From CAYSCZ01 sp964429655 (GTDB taxonomy: Bacteria > Bacteroidota > Bacteroidia > Cytophagales > Cyclobacteriaceae), in contig CAYSCZ010000055.1 in NCBI GenBank assembly GCA_964429655.1, positions 1 to 20,120 of the forward strand: a stretch of DNA of 20,120 nt, given 5' to 3'. Shown here one piece after another: positions 1 to 8,400 of the stretch; position 1 is the first letter of the stretch; each line of letters begins with the position of its first letter. The position numbers and the translations under genes were made by a program. The notes under the pieces were generated by a model that was not told the DNA's origin, did not search any database, and worked only from the letters and a program-made list of their open reading frames with translations.

Positions 1-262
1 TGTCTGATTTGAAGTGATTTAACCATGTAATAGAAAGTCTAATGACAATTCTGGGCTTAGTATATCCTGAAAAAAGTAACTTGAGTAAATTAAAATCAGA
101 AGCTCCAAGAACATTTCTAACGATTCAGTGGTACGGGAGACCCCAGAAATGAGTATCTAAATAAACCCAATTGTAATTTTGATTTTTGGTAAATACTACC
201 AGTTACTATCAGGTCTCTAAGATTAAAAAATTACTATACAAGATAATTAAAATGAATGGTTG
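1..262. other. Left-edge stretch with no supported gene
   Basis: I see no convincing gene here. The only open stretch is a plus-strand frame from an ATG at 42-44 to a TGA at 150-152 (36 codons). Its start has no ribosome binding site, an in-frame stop lies just upstream at 15-17, and the predicted peptide matches nothing I recognise. It could be the tail of a decayed gene. The rest is AT-rich and probably the downstream region of the MoaD-like gene; I see no strong intrinsic terminator. Confidence 0.4.
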
Positions 263-535
263 CTAACCACCGGATAGCGCCTGCATTATATAAACTTCAT
301 CAATGTTTTTTAATGAATCCTTAAGTGTCTCCCGGTCATTGATCATGTCCTCACCAATGAAAATATTCACATGTTTTCTCAGCGCTCCATTTTCTTCAAC
401 AATATAATCTTTCAAACCCTTATGCTTTTCATTGATTTCATCTAAAAGTTTAGCCACATTATCACTACTTAAATTCATAGTGTCTAAATCAGGGAAGAAC
501 CTTTTGAGGTTTGATGTAAACTTGACAGTCGCCAT
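263..535 (-). CDS. MoaD/ThiS-family ubiquitin-like sulfur carrier protein
   Basis: This is a 90-residue beta-grasp (ubiquitin-fold) protein that ends in Gly-Gly at the very C terminus. In MoaD, ThiS and the archaeal SAMPs that tail is adenylated by an E1-like enzyme and then converted to a thiocarboxylate (sulfur donor) or attached to other proteins. The middle motif LRKHVNIFIGED and the tail EVYIMQALSGG are typical of the small-modifier branch. I chose the start at MATVKF (533-535). An in-frame ATG at 563-565 would add ten residues (MIKLPIKINL) not expected in the fold. No moaE, moeB/thiF-like or JAMM protease gene is visible, so the partner is unknown. The gene lies 86 bp downstream of the rhomboid gene on the same strand and may share its transcript. 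A role in molybdopterin synthesis is possible but nothing nearby supports it. Confidence 0.8.
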   Translation of the reverse strand: MATVKFTSNLKRFFPDLDTMNLSSDNVAKLLDEINEKHKGLKDYIVEENGALRKHVNIFIGEDMINDRETLKDSLKNIDEVYIMQALSGG

Positions 536-621
536 TAGATTGATTTTAATTGGTAATTTAATCAATTAAGAAAATAGTTAATAAACTGAATTTTATTGTT
601 TAATAACGGTTGATGGATACC

Positions 622-1170
622 TCATTTCTTAACAAAATAAAATCCGAAAGCTGCCCCACATATACCACCGATAATATGTGCAGATTGCGATATTTGATCA
701 TCCCGATACATGTTTACAAATTCCCGTCCCAGGTAAAGGGTACCAATTAAAATAAAAGTAAGTGGTATGGTCTTTTTCTTAAAATTAACCATCGAGCTCA
801 ATAAAATAAGCATAAAAACGATACCGCTAGCCCCTAATAAAGCAGTGGGAAAGATTAAAACATTCAAAATACCCGTAACAAGCCCGGTTATGAATATCAT
901 AATCAGTAACTGAGATGATCCATATTTCTCTTCTAATATTGGCCCCAAAAGCAAGACAAAAGTGAAGTTACCGATTAGATGCGCCCAGTTTATATGCCCT
1001 ACTACATGAGAAAACAACCTGAAATAATCCAGTGGGTTAGCAAAATCCATTGAAGCCCCAACAGTAAATAAACTTCTCACGCCCACATTGAAATTACCTG
1101 CAAGGAACATCACCAAAATAGCTAAAAAAGTGTAAGTAAGTATAACCGGTGAATTGTAAGTAATCCGCAT
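622..1170 (-). CDS. Rhomboid family intramembrane serine protease
   Basis: This 182-residue membrane protein carries the complete rhomboid signature. The HxxxN loop motif is H64-L-I-G-N68, the catalytic serine lies in GASG (S115) and the catalytic histidine is H165 in a glycine-rich last helix (AHIIGG). About six hydrophobic segments are visible, the minimal bacterial core without an extra domain. Rhomboids cut transmembrane substrates within the cytoplasmic membrane; the substrate cannot be told from sequence. The start ATG is at 1168-1170, divergent from a small plus-strand gene. The MoaD-like gene follows 86 bp downstream on the same strand. A second, quite different rhomboid is encoded at 12019-12573. 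Confidence 0.9.
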   Translation of the reverse strand: MRITYNSPVILTYTFLAILVMFLAGNFNVGVRSLFTVGASMDFANPLDYFRLFSHVVGHINWAHLIGNFTFVLLLGPILEEKYGSSQLLIMIFITGLVTGILNVLIFPTALLGASGIVFMLILLSSMVNFKKKTIPLTFILIGTLYLGREFVNMYRDDQISQSAHIIGGICGAAFGFYFVKK

Positions 1171-1286
1171 CTTAATTAATTTGAAGTAGATGTACTAAAA
1201 TTAATCAATGTTTGTCCAATCCCGGGTTTTTATTAAAAATTTTAATTTTCCAAACCTTTTTCTTCGGGTTGTTGGTTATTAATGGT

Positions 1287-1559
1287 ATGCCTTCAAAGAT
1301 CAACCCAATATCCTATTGCCCCACTACAAAAAATTGCTATCATAGTGAACATGAAGCACTTGAAGCACTAATAAATACTAAGATCACTTCGCAACATGCT
1401 TTAAATTACGGTGCTATCAACTTCTACAAGTGCGATTTTTGCAATGGGTACCATCTCACCTCAAAAGGGATGATCAATCCTGCATTACATGATCAATCCG
1501 TTAAAAAGAGGATCCAAAGAGATCGTCAAGCTAAATATTGGGAACAGAAACTCAGGTAA
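1287..1559 (+). CDS. Small Cys/His-rich protein, putative zinc-binding, unknown function
   Basis: This 90-residue protein has a cysteine-rich N-terminal half: C11-x5-C17, then C49-x2-C52-x3-H56 in KCDFCNGYHLTSK. That spacing suggests a small zinc-binding knuckle, and Cys-x2-Cys followed by Trp/Tyr-His-Leu-Thr is common in small zinc-ribbon-like proteins. The C-terminal third is basic and helical. The frame stays open upstream to a TTG at 1212, but that extension would be a hydrophobic stretch in AT-rich DNA, so I prefer the ATG at 1287. If the long form were real, the protein would be membrane anchored. The stop overlaps the end of the convergent desaturase gene by 8 bp. Function is unknown. 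Confidence 0.6.
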   Translation: MPSKINPISYCPTTKNCYHSEHEALEALINTKITSQHALNYGAINFYKCDFCNGYHLTSKGMINPALHDQSVKKRIQRDRQAKYWEQKLR

Positions 1560-2640
1560 CTAAGCCGGCGGCTAGTTCCACATTGTTGGAAGCCCTGAGG
1601 TCAATTTTACTGGTCCTTAATTTCATCAAAGCGATTGCTTCCTCATCAGAAGAAAATGTATTATTGATATTAACCAGGTTTGCTACTAATTTATCATAAT
1701 CCCGCCTCATCAGGTAGTACCAAATGTGTAAAAAGTTAATACCCTCAAAAACCAGTGCTTTATTGTCAGCATACTCATCGAGGTTGTCTAATAAGTGATT
1801 GGGATGTTCAGTCCAGTGCATGCTTGGTTTAATATGGTGGCTTATGTGATAGCCATCATTCCAACATTTATGATTGTAGTTTTCATTTATAACCGTAATA
1901 CTGTTTTTATAACTGTTCCCTGGATCATGATAGTCAACAAATGCGTGTTGGGTGAAATTCCCTACCATCATAATATACCTGGAAATAATCCATGGAAGGA
2001 TAAATACAAAAAAGGTAGCAGCAAAATTTACAAAACTCAAACCAATGCATAAGAGATAGAAAAATATTTCCCCTCGAATAACCTTATCCCTAAGTTTAAA
2101 AATCCGCCTAAAATGAAAATACTGTGCAACTTTAATAACCCCCATAGTTACGAAATCAACAAAGTATCGGTGAAAGTCCTTCATCCCATCCCTTTGATAT
2201 TGCATGGTACTGCTTTCGTCTTCTTTGAGGTTGTTTTCTTTATGATGCATGCCTATATGGTGGCTTTTGTAGGTCTCCGGAGTCTGACCAAAAAATAAAC
2301 CTACGAACCATGGTAGGTACGAATTCATAAATTTGGTTTGTTTTTTAAACCATGGCCTGTGACTGGTACAATGAAGCATAAGTCCAAATGGACCTTTAAA
2401 CATAAAATTACTCACATAAAAATGTGCAGCAGCAATACCCCACCACAACCATCCGGAGATAAATGGCACGTAAAGCAATATCGCCAACGGAATCATGGTG
2501 GTGGAAATTTTTAGTGTTAAGTACACGAACGGCAAGTCTCTCTTGTCCCGTATTTTGCTGATAAAAAACTTATCTAGCCTTGAATAAGATTGGTTTTTAT
2601 CAAAAGTGGGATCTGTAATTTCGGCTGGGAAAGCTCTCAT
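1552..2640 (-). CDS. Membrane fatty acid desaturase family protein
   Basis: This 362-residue integral membrane protein has the three histidine clusters of the di-iron fatty-acid desaturase/hydroxylase superfamily: H90-x3-H94 (HCTSHR), H127/H128 with H132-H133 (SHHIGMHHKE) and H265-x2-H268-H269 (GYHISHH), plus H232. Hydrophobic segments lie near residues 45-85, 110-120 and 190-230. The family uses O2 and electrons from a ferredoxin or cytochrome b5 partner to desaturate or hydroxylate acyl chains or related lipids in the cytoplasmic membrane. The exact substrate cannot be assigned; no redox partner is encoded nearby. The start ATG is at 2638-2640. The gene looks monocistronic, with 135 bp upstream to the next minus-strand gene and a convergent overlap at its 3' end. 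Confidence 0.85.
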   Translation of the reverse strand: MRAFPAEITDPTFDKNQSYSRLDKFFISKIRDKRDLPFVYLTLKISTTMIPLAILLYVPFISGWLWWGIAAAHFYVSNFMFKGPFGLMLHCTSHRPWFKKQTKFMNSYLPWFVGLFFGQTPETYKSHHIGMHHKENNLKEDESSTMQYQRDGMKDFHRYFVDFVTMGVIKVAQYFHFRRIFKLRDKVIRGEIFFYLLCIGLSFVNFAATFFVFILPWIISRYIMMVGNFTQHAFVDYHDPGNSYKNSITVINENYNHKCWNDGYHISHHIKPSMHWTEHPNHLLDNLDEYADNKALVFEGINFLHIWYYLMRRDYDKLVANLVNINNTFSSDEEAIALMKLRTSKIDLRASNNVELAAGLVT

Positions 2641-2775
2641 AAGTTGTTATCAAACAGGGGATTTAAATAAGTGTTTGGGTATTGTTAAATAAATGTAAAC
2701 CCATAGATAAAAAATTCTGGGTTAATTTCTATGGAAATATGCTTATTTCTACTCAAATAACCTGCAAAAATCAAC

Positions 2776-3066
2776 CTACTCCACTATTCCTTCCGGATTG
2801 TAACGGTCTAAAAAGAATTGTGCATAAAATACATTCCACTTCGAGCCTGGCGCCATTGACCGCTGTTCATTATCAGCAAATATTAATAGATAAATGAGTT
2901 CACTACGCGTAAAATCTGCTTGTAAGAGTTTCTTCAGTTTGTCAATTATGAATTCGGCGTACCAAAGCGGCCACTCCGGATCTACTCCATTTGTTTTTAT
3001 GAAAGCTTTATGATGTGCTTTGCCGGTTTCCATAAAAAGCTTGCTTATTTCAGTCATTAATTCCAT
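2776..3066 (-). CDS. Small helical protein of unknown function with internal pseudo-repeat
   Basis: This 96-residue protein has no signal peptide or membrane segment and looks all-helical. Two similar segments can be aligned by eye: W32-PLWYAEFIIDK and W77-NVFYAQFFLDR, sharing the Trp, Tyr-Ala, Phe and Asp positions. Between them is a helix with FTRSELIYLLIFAD. I do not recognise a named family. The start could be M1 or M4 (MTEIS); neither has a Shine-Dalgarno sequence. The gene lies downstream of metY on the same strand, but a strong hairpin at 3100-3140 sits between them, so it may be transcribed separately. Confidence 0.65.
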   Translation of the reverse strand: MELMTEISKLFMETGKAHHKAFIKTNGVDPEWPLWYAEFIIDKLKKLLQADFTRSELIYLLIFADNEQRSMAPGSKWNVFYAQFFLDRYNPEGIVE

Positions 3067-3099
3067 AAAGTCTATATGATGATTATCTGTGCGTATAAT

Positions 3100-3140
3100 A
3101 ATGGGGGCTATCTTAACTGTATTCTGTAAGATGCCCCATT
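3100..3140 (-). terminator. Hairpin after metY, probable terminator
   Basis: A long inverted repeat lies between the metY stop codon and the start of the next minus-strand gene. The outer arm AATGGGG (3100-3106) pairs with CCCCATT (3134-3140); the inner arm ATCTTA (3110-3115) pairs with TAAGAT (3127-3132), with one extra C-G pair between them and an 11-nt loop. The RNA after the hairpin on the minus strand begins AUUAUUAUA, a weak U tract. It is therefore a probable but imperfect intrinsic terminator. Confidence 0.5.
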
Positions 3141-3150
3141 TTACAAAAAT

Positions 3151-4446
3151 CTACTTCGCTTTATCCAGTGCCTGATCGATATCTGCAAGGATATCATCGA
3201 TATGTTCAATACCTGTAGATATTCTGATCATGCCGTCAGTTACGCCACTTTTATGTTGCTCTTCTTCACTCAATTGTTCATGGGTAGTGGATGCTGGATG
3301 AATGGCTAGCGTTTTAGCATCACCAACATTTGCCAGATGAGATATTAGCTCAAGCGAATCAATAAAATTCCTTCCCGCTGCTTTCCCACCTTTTATTTCA
3401 AAACTTAGTACACCGCCGGCACCATTGGTTAGGTATTTCTGTGACAGTTCATAATATTTACTTGATTTTAAACCAGGATAATTTACTTTCCCAACTTTCG
3501 CATGCTGTTCGAGATGCACTGCAACTTTCTGAGCATTTTCAACAGTTCTTTCCATCCGCAGAGAAAGTGTTTCCAGCCCCTGAAGAAATAAAAAGGCATT
3601 CATTGGGCTCATGGCAGGGCCAAAATCCCTTAGACCTTCAACTCTTGCTCTTATAGCAAAAGCAACATTAGGCATCCCTAAAGAATTATTATCGCCAAAA
3701 GTTTCCCAGAAGTTTAATCCATGATAGCCTTCGCTAGGCTCCGAAAACTGTGGGAACTTTCCATTGCCCCAGTTAAAATTCCCTCCATCAACTATCACAC
3801 CCCCGATGCTGGTGCCATGGCCACCAACCCATTTGGTGGCAGAGGCAACTACCACATTAGCGCCATGGTTTAAAGGTTGGAAAAGATAACCACCCGCTCC
3901 AAATGTATTATCAATAATTAATGGTATGCTATGCTCCTGGGCTACTTCAGCTATTTTCTCGAAATCTGGTATGTTCAACTCTGGATTGCCAATAGTTTCA
4001 AGGTAAATGGCTTTCGTTTTTTCATCAATTTGTGACCGAAAGTCTTCAGGATGATCGCCAACAGCAAATCTCGCTTCTAATCCAAGCCGCTTAAACTGGA
4101 CTTTAAACTGATTGTAGGTGCCGCCATAAAGAAATGAAGTAGAAACAAAATTATCCCCGGCACCCATGATGTTGGTCAAAGCTACAAACTGTGCTGACTG
4201 ACCTGAGGCAGTGGCTAGTGCAGCCACTCCTCCCTCCAGTGCTGCTATCCGCTTTTCAAAAACATCGGTGGTCGGATTCATTATCCTGGTATAGATATTT
4301 CCGAATTCTTTTAGCCCAAAAAGATTGGCGGCATGTTCGCTATCATCAAATAGGTATGAGGTGGTCATATGTATCGGTACCGCCCTTGACTTTGAGGTCG
4401 GATCCACTTCATGACCGGCATGCAGCTGCAAAGTTTCAAATTTCAT
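3151..4446 (-). CDS. metY: O-acetylhomoserine aminocarboxypropyltransferase (O-acetylhomoserine sulfhydrylase)
   Basis: This 431-residue protein is a full-length Cys/Met-metabolism PLP enzyme. The PLP lysine is K205 in SATKWVGGHG. D179 (IIDNTFG) would hold the pyridine nitrogen, and Y52/R54 in IYTRIMNPT are the phosphate-binding residues given by the neighbouring subunit in this family. The length (about 430 rather than 380-400) and the insertions around residues 220-260 (NFNWGNGKFPQF and what follows) point to MetY rather than MetB, MetC or MetZ. It makes homocysteine from O-acetylhomoserine and sulfide, or from a protein-bound thiocarboxylate in some bacteria, in the cytosol. A hairpin follows the gene. 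The 454 bp upstream contains no gene but has a GC-richer block with inverted repeats (see 4501-4680); I could not match it to a SAM riboswitch. Confidence 0.93.
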   Translation of the reverse strand: MKFETLQLHAGHEVDPTSKSRAVPIHMTTSYLFDDSEHAANLFGLKEFGNIYTRIMNPTTDVFEKRIAALEGGVAALATASGQSAQFVALTNIMGAGDNFVSTSFLYGGTYNQFKVQFKRLGLEARFAVGDHPEDFRSQIDEKTKAIYLETIGNPELNIPDFEKIAEVAQEHSIPLIIDNTFGAGGYLFQPLNHGANVVVASATKWVGGHGTSIGGVIVDGGNFNWGNGKFPQFSEPSEGYHGLNFWETFGDNNSLGMPNVAFAIRARVEGLRDFGPAMSPMNAFLFLQGLETLSLRMERTVENAQKVAVHLEQHAKVGKVNYPGLKSSKYYELSQKYLTNGAGGVLSFEIKGGKAAGRNFIDSLELISHLANVGDAKTLAIHPASTTHEQLSEEEQHKSGVTDGMIRISTGIEHIDDILADIDQALDKAK

Positions 4447-4900
4447 AAGCTTGTTTTTTGTATGTTATTATTTCCTTACACAAAATAACAAGATTTCTCC
4501 ACTCTAGCATCAAACTACTAATGATTGTCTGTATCTCGCCGGTTGATCCTCTTCGACAAGAATTTCCGTATTGCACCTATGGACAAAGATTTGGTTTCTA
4601 TAACCATTCCTTAAGTCATCCAGATGATCTTTTGGGAAACTTAAGGTGAGCTGACCACGGGAACAGGAAACCTCAAAAGCTTATTCCAAGATAGACGATA
4701 CAATTGAATAGTGGATTACCCAGATGGAGCTCGTGTTTATGAATTTCACTTCAATCATACTGACTCAATCTGATCCTGATTTGGTTTTTGGTTATTCTTA
4801 TTTTCATTTTTAAAAATTAAATATTGTGTAAAACTGCGACGAATCATGTGAACAGTAGATAATTTTAAGAAACAATCCCATGATTAGGGTATTTTCTTTA
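4447..4900. other. Gene-free stretch upstream of metY, with a GC-richer structured block
   Basis: No intact gene is supported in these 454 bases. Positions 4501-4680 are about 42% GC by hand count, like the neighbouring genes, while the flanks are much more AT-rich. On the minus strand the block has nested inverted repeats (GGTTTC 4593-4598 with GAAACC 4667-4672; CCTTAAGT 4609-4616 with ACTTAAGG 4639-4646). It also has an open frame of 56 codons (4513-4680) closed by a TGA at 4510-4512 that contains no ATG, GTG or TTG start. It is either a structured leader RNA for metY or a decayed gene fragment. Confidence 0.45.
4593..4672 (-). repeat. Nested inverted repeats in the metY leader
   Basis: The outer pair is GGTTTC/GAAACC (6 bp) and the inner pair is CCTTAAGT/ACTTAAGG (8 bp, perfect). 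If transcribed toward metY they could fold into one interrupted stem, with loops of 22 nt inside the inner arm and 10 and 20 nt between arms. No known riboswitch core (S-box, TPP or cobalamin) could be matched by eye. Confidence 0.4.
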
Positions 4901-5383
4901 TTAATCTTTGTGTGGAACCTCATCAATTAACATATGGATGGGCATATCGGATTTTTTGAGGGAAACAATATGGATGGCATGGTTATTCGTAGGTTTCGGT
5001 TGAGTGAAAAATTGTCGGGCCAAAACAATAATCTTCTCATCTTCCATAAATATCTCTTCAATTCTTGCATTGACCACAATGGTTGAATCATTTTTATCCC
5101 CATTTATTCCAGACACAAATGCTATGGCCATATTCATATCAAAATCAATATCAGAAAGGTACAGGCTATCAAATCTGTTTGAGAAAATACTTGCTTCTGC
5201 CGATGAATTAATAACCCAAAGGCTGTCTCCAGAAATTGAATTATTCAGGGATAGCTTGTCATTAACAATGGTAGAAAATTCGATCGGATGGAAAGTTCCA
5301 TTGGTATTGTCATCACAACTAATCAAAAAAAATAGTAATACTAAAGTAAGTATGGTTGAATAAAAAAAAGGTCGCATAGCCAT
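4901..5383 (-). CDS. Lipoprotein with PrcB-like domain, function unknown
   Basis: This 160-residue protein has a lipoprotein signal peptide: hydrophobic residues 5-20 and lipobox L20-I-S-C23, so Cys23 should be acylated. Asp-Asp follows the Cys. The mature part is beta-rich. Its order of elements (LWVINSSAEASIF, then FDMNMAIAFVSG, then IIVLARQFFTQP, then IHIVSLKKSDMP) resembles the C-terminal domain of PrcB, a protease-complex subunit of oral spirochaetes. The likeness is by eye only. It is probably anchored in the outer or inner membrane. The start could be M1 or M3. The gene lies 84 bp downstream of the ABC transporter gene on the same strand and may be its distal operon member. Function is unknown. 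Confidence 0.65.
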   Translation of the reverse strand: MAMRPFFYSTILTLVLLFFLISCDDNTNGTFHPIEFSTIVNDKLSLNNSISGDSLWVINSSAEASIFSNRFDSLYLSDIDFDMNMAIAFVSGINGDKNDSTIVVNARIEEIFMEDEKIIVLARQFFTQPKPTNNHAIHIVSLKKSDMPIHMLIDEVPHKD

Positions 5384-5467
5384 TAATTCTTTAATTGCAA
5401 TATAAGTAATAACGTTTTCATGTATTAATTGATTTTTGAATAATAAATCCTGGAGAGAACAGGCGAA

Positions 5468-8400
5468 CTAATCTTTACTTTTTTTGTAAGTAAAAAACCT
5501 GACAAGTCTTTTAAAAAAATCATAGTATAAAGTCAGGTAGAGTAATCCGGTTATTAGCCATATGACGATGATGTTAAACCAAAAAGTGTCCACTTTTACT
5601 GAACCAACCTTTTTTGCCGGGGCATAAAAATGTGCCCTGCCCCAAGGATGATCAGGGTCCATATATATTGGATCTTTTTTTTGTACTATCCTGTCTTTCG
5701 TCTCATATATCTTATCTACTTTATTCTTATTGAGGACCATATCTTCTAATGATTTATTATGATAGTCAACCCTAATCGCCTTAATCATTTCAGGGCCATA
5801 CGTTGCAAGTAACGAATCATAGAGTTGATCCTTTTTGTCTACAAACTCCTGGAAATTTCTTTGAATGATTACTCTTTTATTTTCTAAGAAATTAATTGCC
5901 CTATCCCTTACGTCAGCATTAAATCTGTTGACCTCAAAAAGATCTGTGATCGGGTAGAAATCAGAGCCAAAATAGTTTGATAGATCCTCAAACCCGCTTT
6001 TTATGACATTTAGCCTGCTACCTAATTTTTCCGGGTTAGTACCGATTTTCCGGAGATCACTTTTTAGATATGGAATCAGGTAAGCGCTCAAATAAGAGGC
6101 CCGGCTTATATCCTTCTCCACATCAAAGAAGTGTTTTTGATATTCATTTCGCTTGAATTGCACAACGGCCAGTGCTTCATATGACCACCTCGAAATCATC
6201 AGGTCACCAATCAGAGGAACATGTATTTTGTTGGTAAAATTTTTGTGCAGATCATCAAATCGTATTAAAGCCCCTCCGAGTAATAGTTGGGGCACAAGAA
6301 TGAATGGTATGAGTATGTAAATGGTGATGATTGAATTTAAGGAGGCCGATATATTCAAACCAATCAAATTTGCGGCGCATGACGTCGAGAATAATATCAA
6401 CCAGTAATACAAGAACATCCCTTTGATCTCAAGAATATAATTTCCGATTAAAACGAAACACAGACTTTGGAAAGCCGAAAGGCAGAAAAGATAAAATATC
6501 TTGGAATTGATATAGCTTAATTTACTTAAATTAAGAAAGGATTCCCTTTCCAGAATTTTCCTGTCCTTAAATATTTCTTCAGCACTCACAGACATACCTA
6601 AAAATAAAGCGACTACCACTGCCATAAATAAAAACACCGGGATGTTCTTATTATCAGAAAATGTATAAACTTCCTCTGATGAATACTTTGATAAAAATGA
6701 AAGTATAAGTGCCAATAAAGCAGCCTCCAGTAGATTGATGATAATGTATTGGCGATTGGCCAGCTTAGACAAAAAATTTCGTTTACTAAAAATGCGAAAT
6801 TGATGGAATGGTGAAGGGATCTTAAAATTACTGGGTGGCAATATCTCCTCATAATAAGGTCTGTTCAATTGGGATTCGATATTCTCTTTATACTTTTCAT
6901 ACCACTCCTGCGGAGTTACCCTGCGCTCCTTTTTATAGTTCCCTTTCTCATCGATCTCTTTTGCCTCTATAATTTGCAGGATTATTTCAGGAACTACATT
7001 TCCACAGCGGGGACATTCACTTTCCGCTGCGTTTACCTGAGTACGCATGGTCTTGAAGTAAACAACAGCATCGACAGGATTACCACTATAGATCGGATAA
7101 CCACCTTTGTCCAGTATCCAAAGTTTGTCGAATAATTTAAAAATATCAGAATAAGGCTGATGAATAATAGCAAATACAAGCTTACCTTTCCTGGTTTTCT
7201 CTTTTAGAAGCCACATCACCTTTTCGGAATCATTGGAAGATAAGCCGGAGGTGGGCTCATCAACAAACAGTATGGTAGGCTCCCGCATAAGTTCAAGCGC
7301 AATATTTAGGCGCTTTCGTTGCCCCCCACTGATTGACTTATTTAATGGATCACCAACCTTTAAATGAGTGATCTCCATCAAATCAAAGGTTTCAAGGATC
7401 TCATTTACCTTACGCTCCAATCGCTCTTCCGAGAAATCGGAGAAACTAATCTTGGCGTTGTAATAAAGGTTTTGATATACGGTTAGTTCCTCAAAAAGCA
7501 TATCATCCTGGGGCACATAACCAATTACACCTTTCTTTGCTGCAATATCTATAGGATGACCATTAAGACGTACCTTGCCATTGGTTGGCTTTATTTTTCC
7601 GTTTAAAAGGTTGATTAATGTGGATTTCCCAACACCGCTTCCGCCCATTATACCAATAAGCTGGCCTGATGTTTCCGCAAAATTGAACTTCTGGATGCCG
7701 TTTTTGCTGTTTTTGAAATGGAATTCCAGGTTTTCGCCGATAAGTACAGATTTATATTTTGTTTTTTCGTCAAGAAATTGGTGGGTTATCTCGGACTCAT
7801 AAATCGACCTGATGTTGGGGCCTTTAATGATCGATCCCGGCTTAAGTAAGTATGCCCCGTTCTTTTGGATTTTATTTCCTTCCAGATAAATGTTTAGCGG
7901 TCCATCGTACTTAAATACAAACATCTCAACGCTTGGAATGTAAAGCACGAATATTTTTCCAAACAGGTTCTTGACAAACATATGCCTAAAATCGGTTGTA
8001 CCAGGAACCTTCGCATGCCTCTTGCGCATCATAACCGCCACGTCTATTGGCCATTCGGTCATTCGGCTGTCGATCAATAGACCAAACTTCTTATCTATGC
8101 CTTTAGTGTCTTTATCCAACATAAAGGCACGTATATTTTTAACTTCATCTGAATCAAGGTTAAAATTCAGTGCAACAAGGTTGATGAATTCGTTTTCTTT
8201 TGCACTAACCTTGTTGTCTGCTTTGATAAGCTCGAGAAGTTGGAGAAATACAAATATCCTGTCGTGTTTTAATAACTCATTATTTAATTGGTTGCAAATT
8301 TTAGCAACCTGCAGCATGGTTGTGGGATGTATGCTAAGATCTCCAATATCATTTTCATTGGAAATATCCTCATTGCGGTAAAATAGCAGGTAATCATTGA

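Noticed and set aside
42..152. Small plus-strand ORF at the left edge as a gene or transposase tail
   Set aside because: Only 36 codons, no family signature recognised and no terminal repeats near it.
4458..4649. 63-codon plus-strand ORF upstream of metY
   Set aside because: No recognisable motif, no ribosome binding site, and it crosses the AT-rich leader and the inverted repeats; a chance ORF is more likely.
4447..4700. Possible SAM or TPP riboswitch upstream of metY
   Set aside because: GGTGCAATACGG and GATCATCTGGATGA on the minus strand faintly recall SAM-I and TPP cores, but the GGAGGGA/GGCAACC and CTGAGA elements are missing, so I do not call a known riboswitch.
6613..8381. Several 75-136 codon ORFs on both strands within the ABC transporter gene
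   Set aside because: They are out-of-frame or antisense shadows of a full-length, motif-complete transporter ORF.
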